This document shows positions 6,262-6,741 of a stretch of DNA of 6,741 bases, one piece after another. The position numbers and the translations under genes were made by a program. The stretch is taken from contig JBDRLV010000053.1 of NCBI GenBank assembly GCA_043812755.1, positions 1 through 6,741 of the forward strand, read 5' to 3'. The notes beneath the pieces were generated by a model, which saw only the letters and a program-made list of their open reading frames with translations, searched no databases and was not told the origin of the DNA. The first letter of the stretch is position 1, and each line of letters begins with the position of its first letter. Source of the stretch: JBDRLV01 sp043812755 (GTDB taxonomy: Bacteria > Patescibacteriota > Patescibacteriia > UBA9934 > GWF2-40-263).

Positions 6262-6741
6262 ATGACCAATACACCAGAATCCAAACAAACCAACTTCCTT
6301 CTTTACACAAACCATGAGGGAAAAGTAAACATAGAGGTCTTTTTGAAAGACGAAACTGTCTGGCTTACACAGAAAGCCATGGGAGAACTTTTTGGTGTTC
6401 AACGCCCTGCTGTTACAAAACATTTGAAAAACATCTTTGACTCAGGAGAGTTAGTTGAAAAATCAGTTAGTTCCATTTTGGAACATACTGCCATTGACGG
6501 CAAAAAATATAAAACACAATTCTACAACCTCGACGCTATCATCTCAGTCGGCTACCGCGTCAATTCCTACCAGGCTACTCAGTTTCGTATCTGGGCTACC
6601 AAAACTCTGAAAGAATTCATCATCAAAGGATTTGTTCTGGATGATGAACGGCTTAAGCAGGGCAATCGGGTTTTCGGTAAAGATTATTTTGACGAATTGT
6701 TAGAGCGCATCCGGGAGATCCGGGCCAGTGAGCGACGCTTT
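6262..6741 (+). CDS. rhuM: RhuM-family protein (3' partial)
   Basis: 160 codons are visible and the frame stays open to the right edge; full-length members are about 330-350 residues. Family signatures are clear: a helix-turn-helix-like stretch WLTQKAMGELFGVQRPAVTK (34-53) and HLKNIFDSGEL (54-64), then DGKKYKTQFYNLDAIISVGY (79-98) and TQFRIWATKTLKEFIIKGF (106-124). These match the RhuM family (PF13310), named after a gene of a Salmonella pathogenicity island. The biochemical function is unknown; the N-terminal part suggests DNA binding, which is an inference. RhuM genes are often found between hsdS and hsdR in type I restriction loci, which agrees with the HsdS gene upstream and suggests hsdR lies beyond the right edge. 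Base composition returns to about 45% G+C here, unlike the A+T-rich Gabija genes. The SD at 6246-6252 supports this start. The virulence label often given to this family is historical. Confidence 0.9.
   Translation, partial: MTNTPESKQTNFLLYTNHEGKVNIEVFLKDETVWLTQKAMGELFGVQRPAVTKHLKNIFDSGELVEKSVSSILEHTAIDGKKYKTQFYNLDAIISVGYRVNSYQATQFRIWATKTLKEFIIKGFVLDDERLKQGNRVFGKDYFDELLERIREIRASERRF

Overview
The window is one tightly packed, plus-strand gene cassette from a bacterial defence island. It looks like the accessory middle of a type I restriction-modification (R-M) operon: a PD-(D/E)XK nuclease of the DUF1016/YhcG family (cut by the left edge), a small HI0074/HepT-like protein, a type I specificity subunit (HsdS) fused behind a nucleotidyltransferase, a two-gene Gabija module (OLD-family ATPase-nuclease GajA and UvrD-like helicase GajB), and a RhuM-family gene cut by the right edge. 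hsdM and hsdR are not in the window. They would be expected just outside it, because DUF1016 and RhuM genes commonly sit among hsdM, hsdS and hsdR.

Organism: not identifiable from this sequence. All chosen starts are ATG, and clear Shine-Dalgarno (SD) sequences precede gajA, gajB and rhuM, which argues mildly against Bacteroidota. Composition is mosaic. By hand count of sample lines, the flanking genes (DUF1016, rhuM) are about 45-47% G+C, the central conserved part of HsdS is about half, and the HsdS recognition domains and Gabija genes are about 30-35%.

Layout: 1-864 DUF1016 nuclease; 856-887 four degenerate 8-bp tandem units carrying the ribosome-binding region of the next gene; 877-1155 HI0074-like protein, apparently with an in-frame internal deletion; 1152-2582 nucleotidyltransferase-HsdS fusion (ATGA overlap with the previous gene); 2579-4354 gajA (ATGA overlap); 4347-6185 gajB (8-bp overlap); 6186-6261 a short gap holding most of a 21-codon ORF that may be an hsdR relic; 6262-6741 rhuM, 5' part. 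Overlaps and short gaps suggest one polycistronic transcript from a promoter upstream of the window. I saw no convincing promoter or terminator inside, and no gene-free stretch above 76 bases.

How the parts fit: HsdS gives DNA target specificity to the type I methylase and restriction enzyme. Gabija is an independent anti-phage module that has been placed inside the operon. The most unusual part is the former toxin-antitoxin-like pair. The nucleotidyltransferase keeps its whole active site but has become the N-terminal domain of HsdS. Its usual partner has lost the segment that carries the family's RX4HXY motif. This suggests either decay or a new role for the nucleotidyltransferase on the R-M complex.
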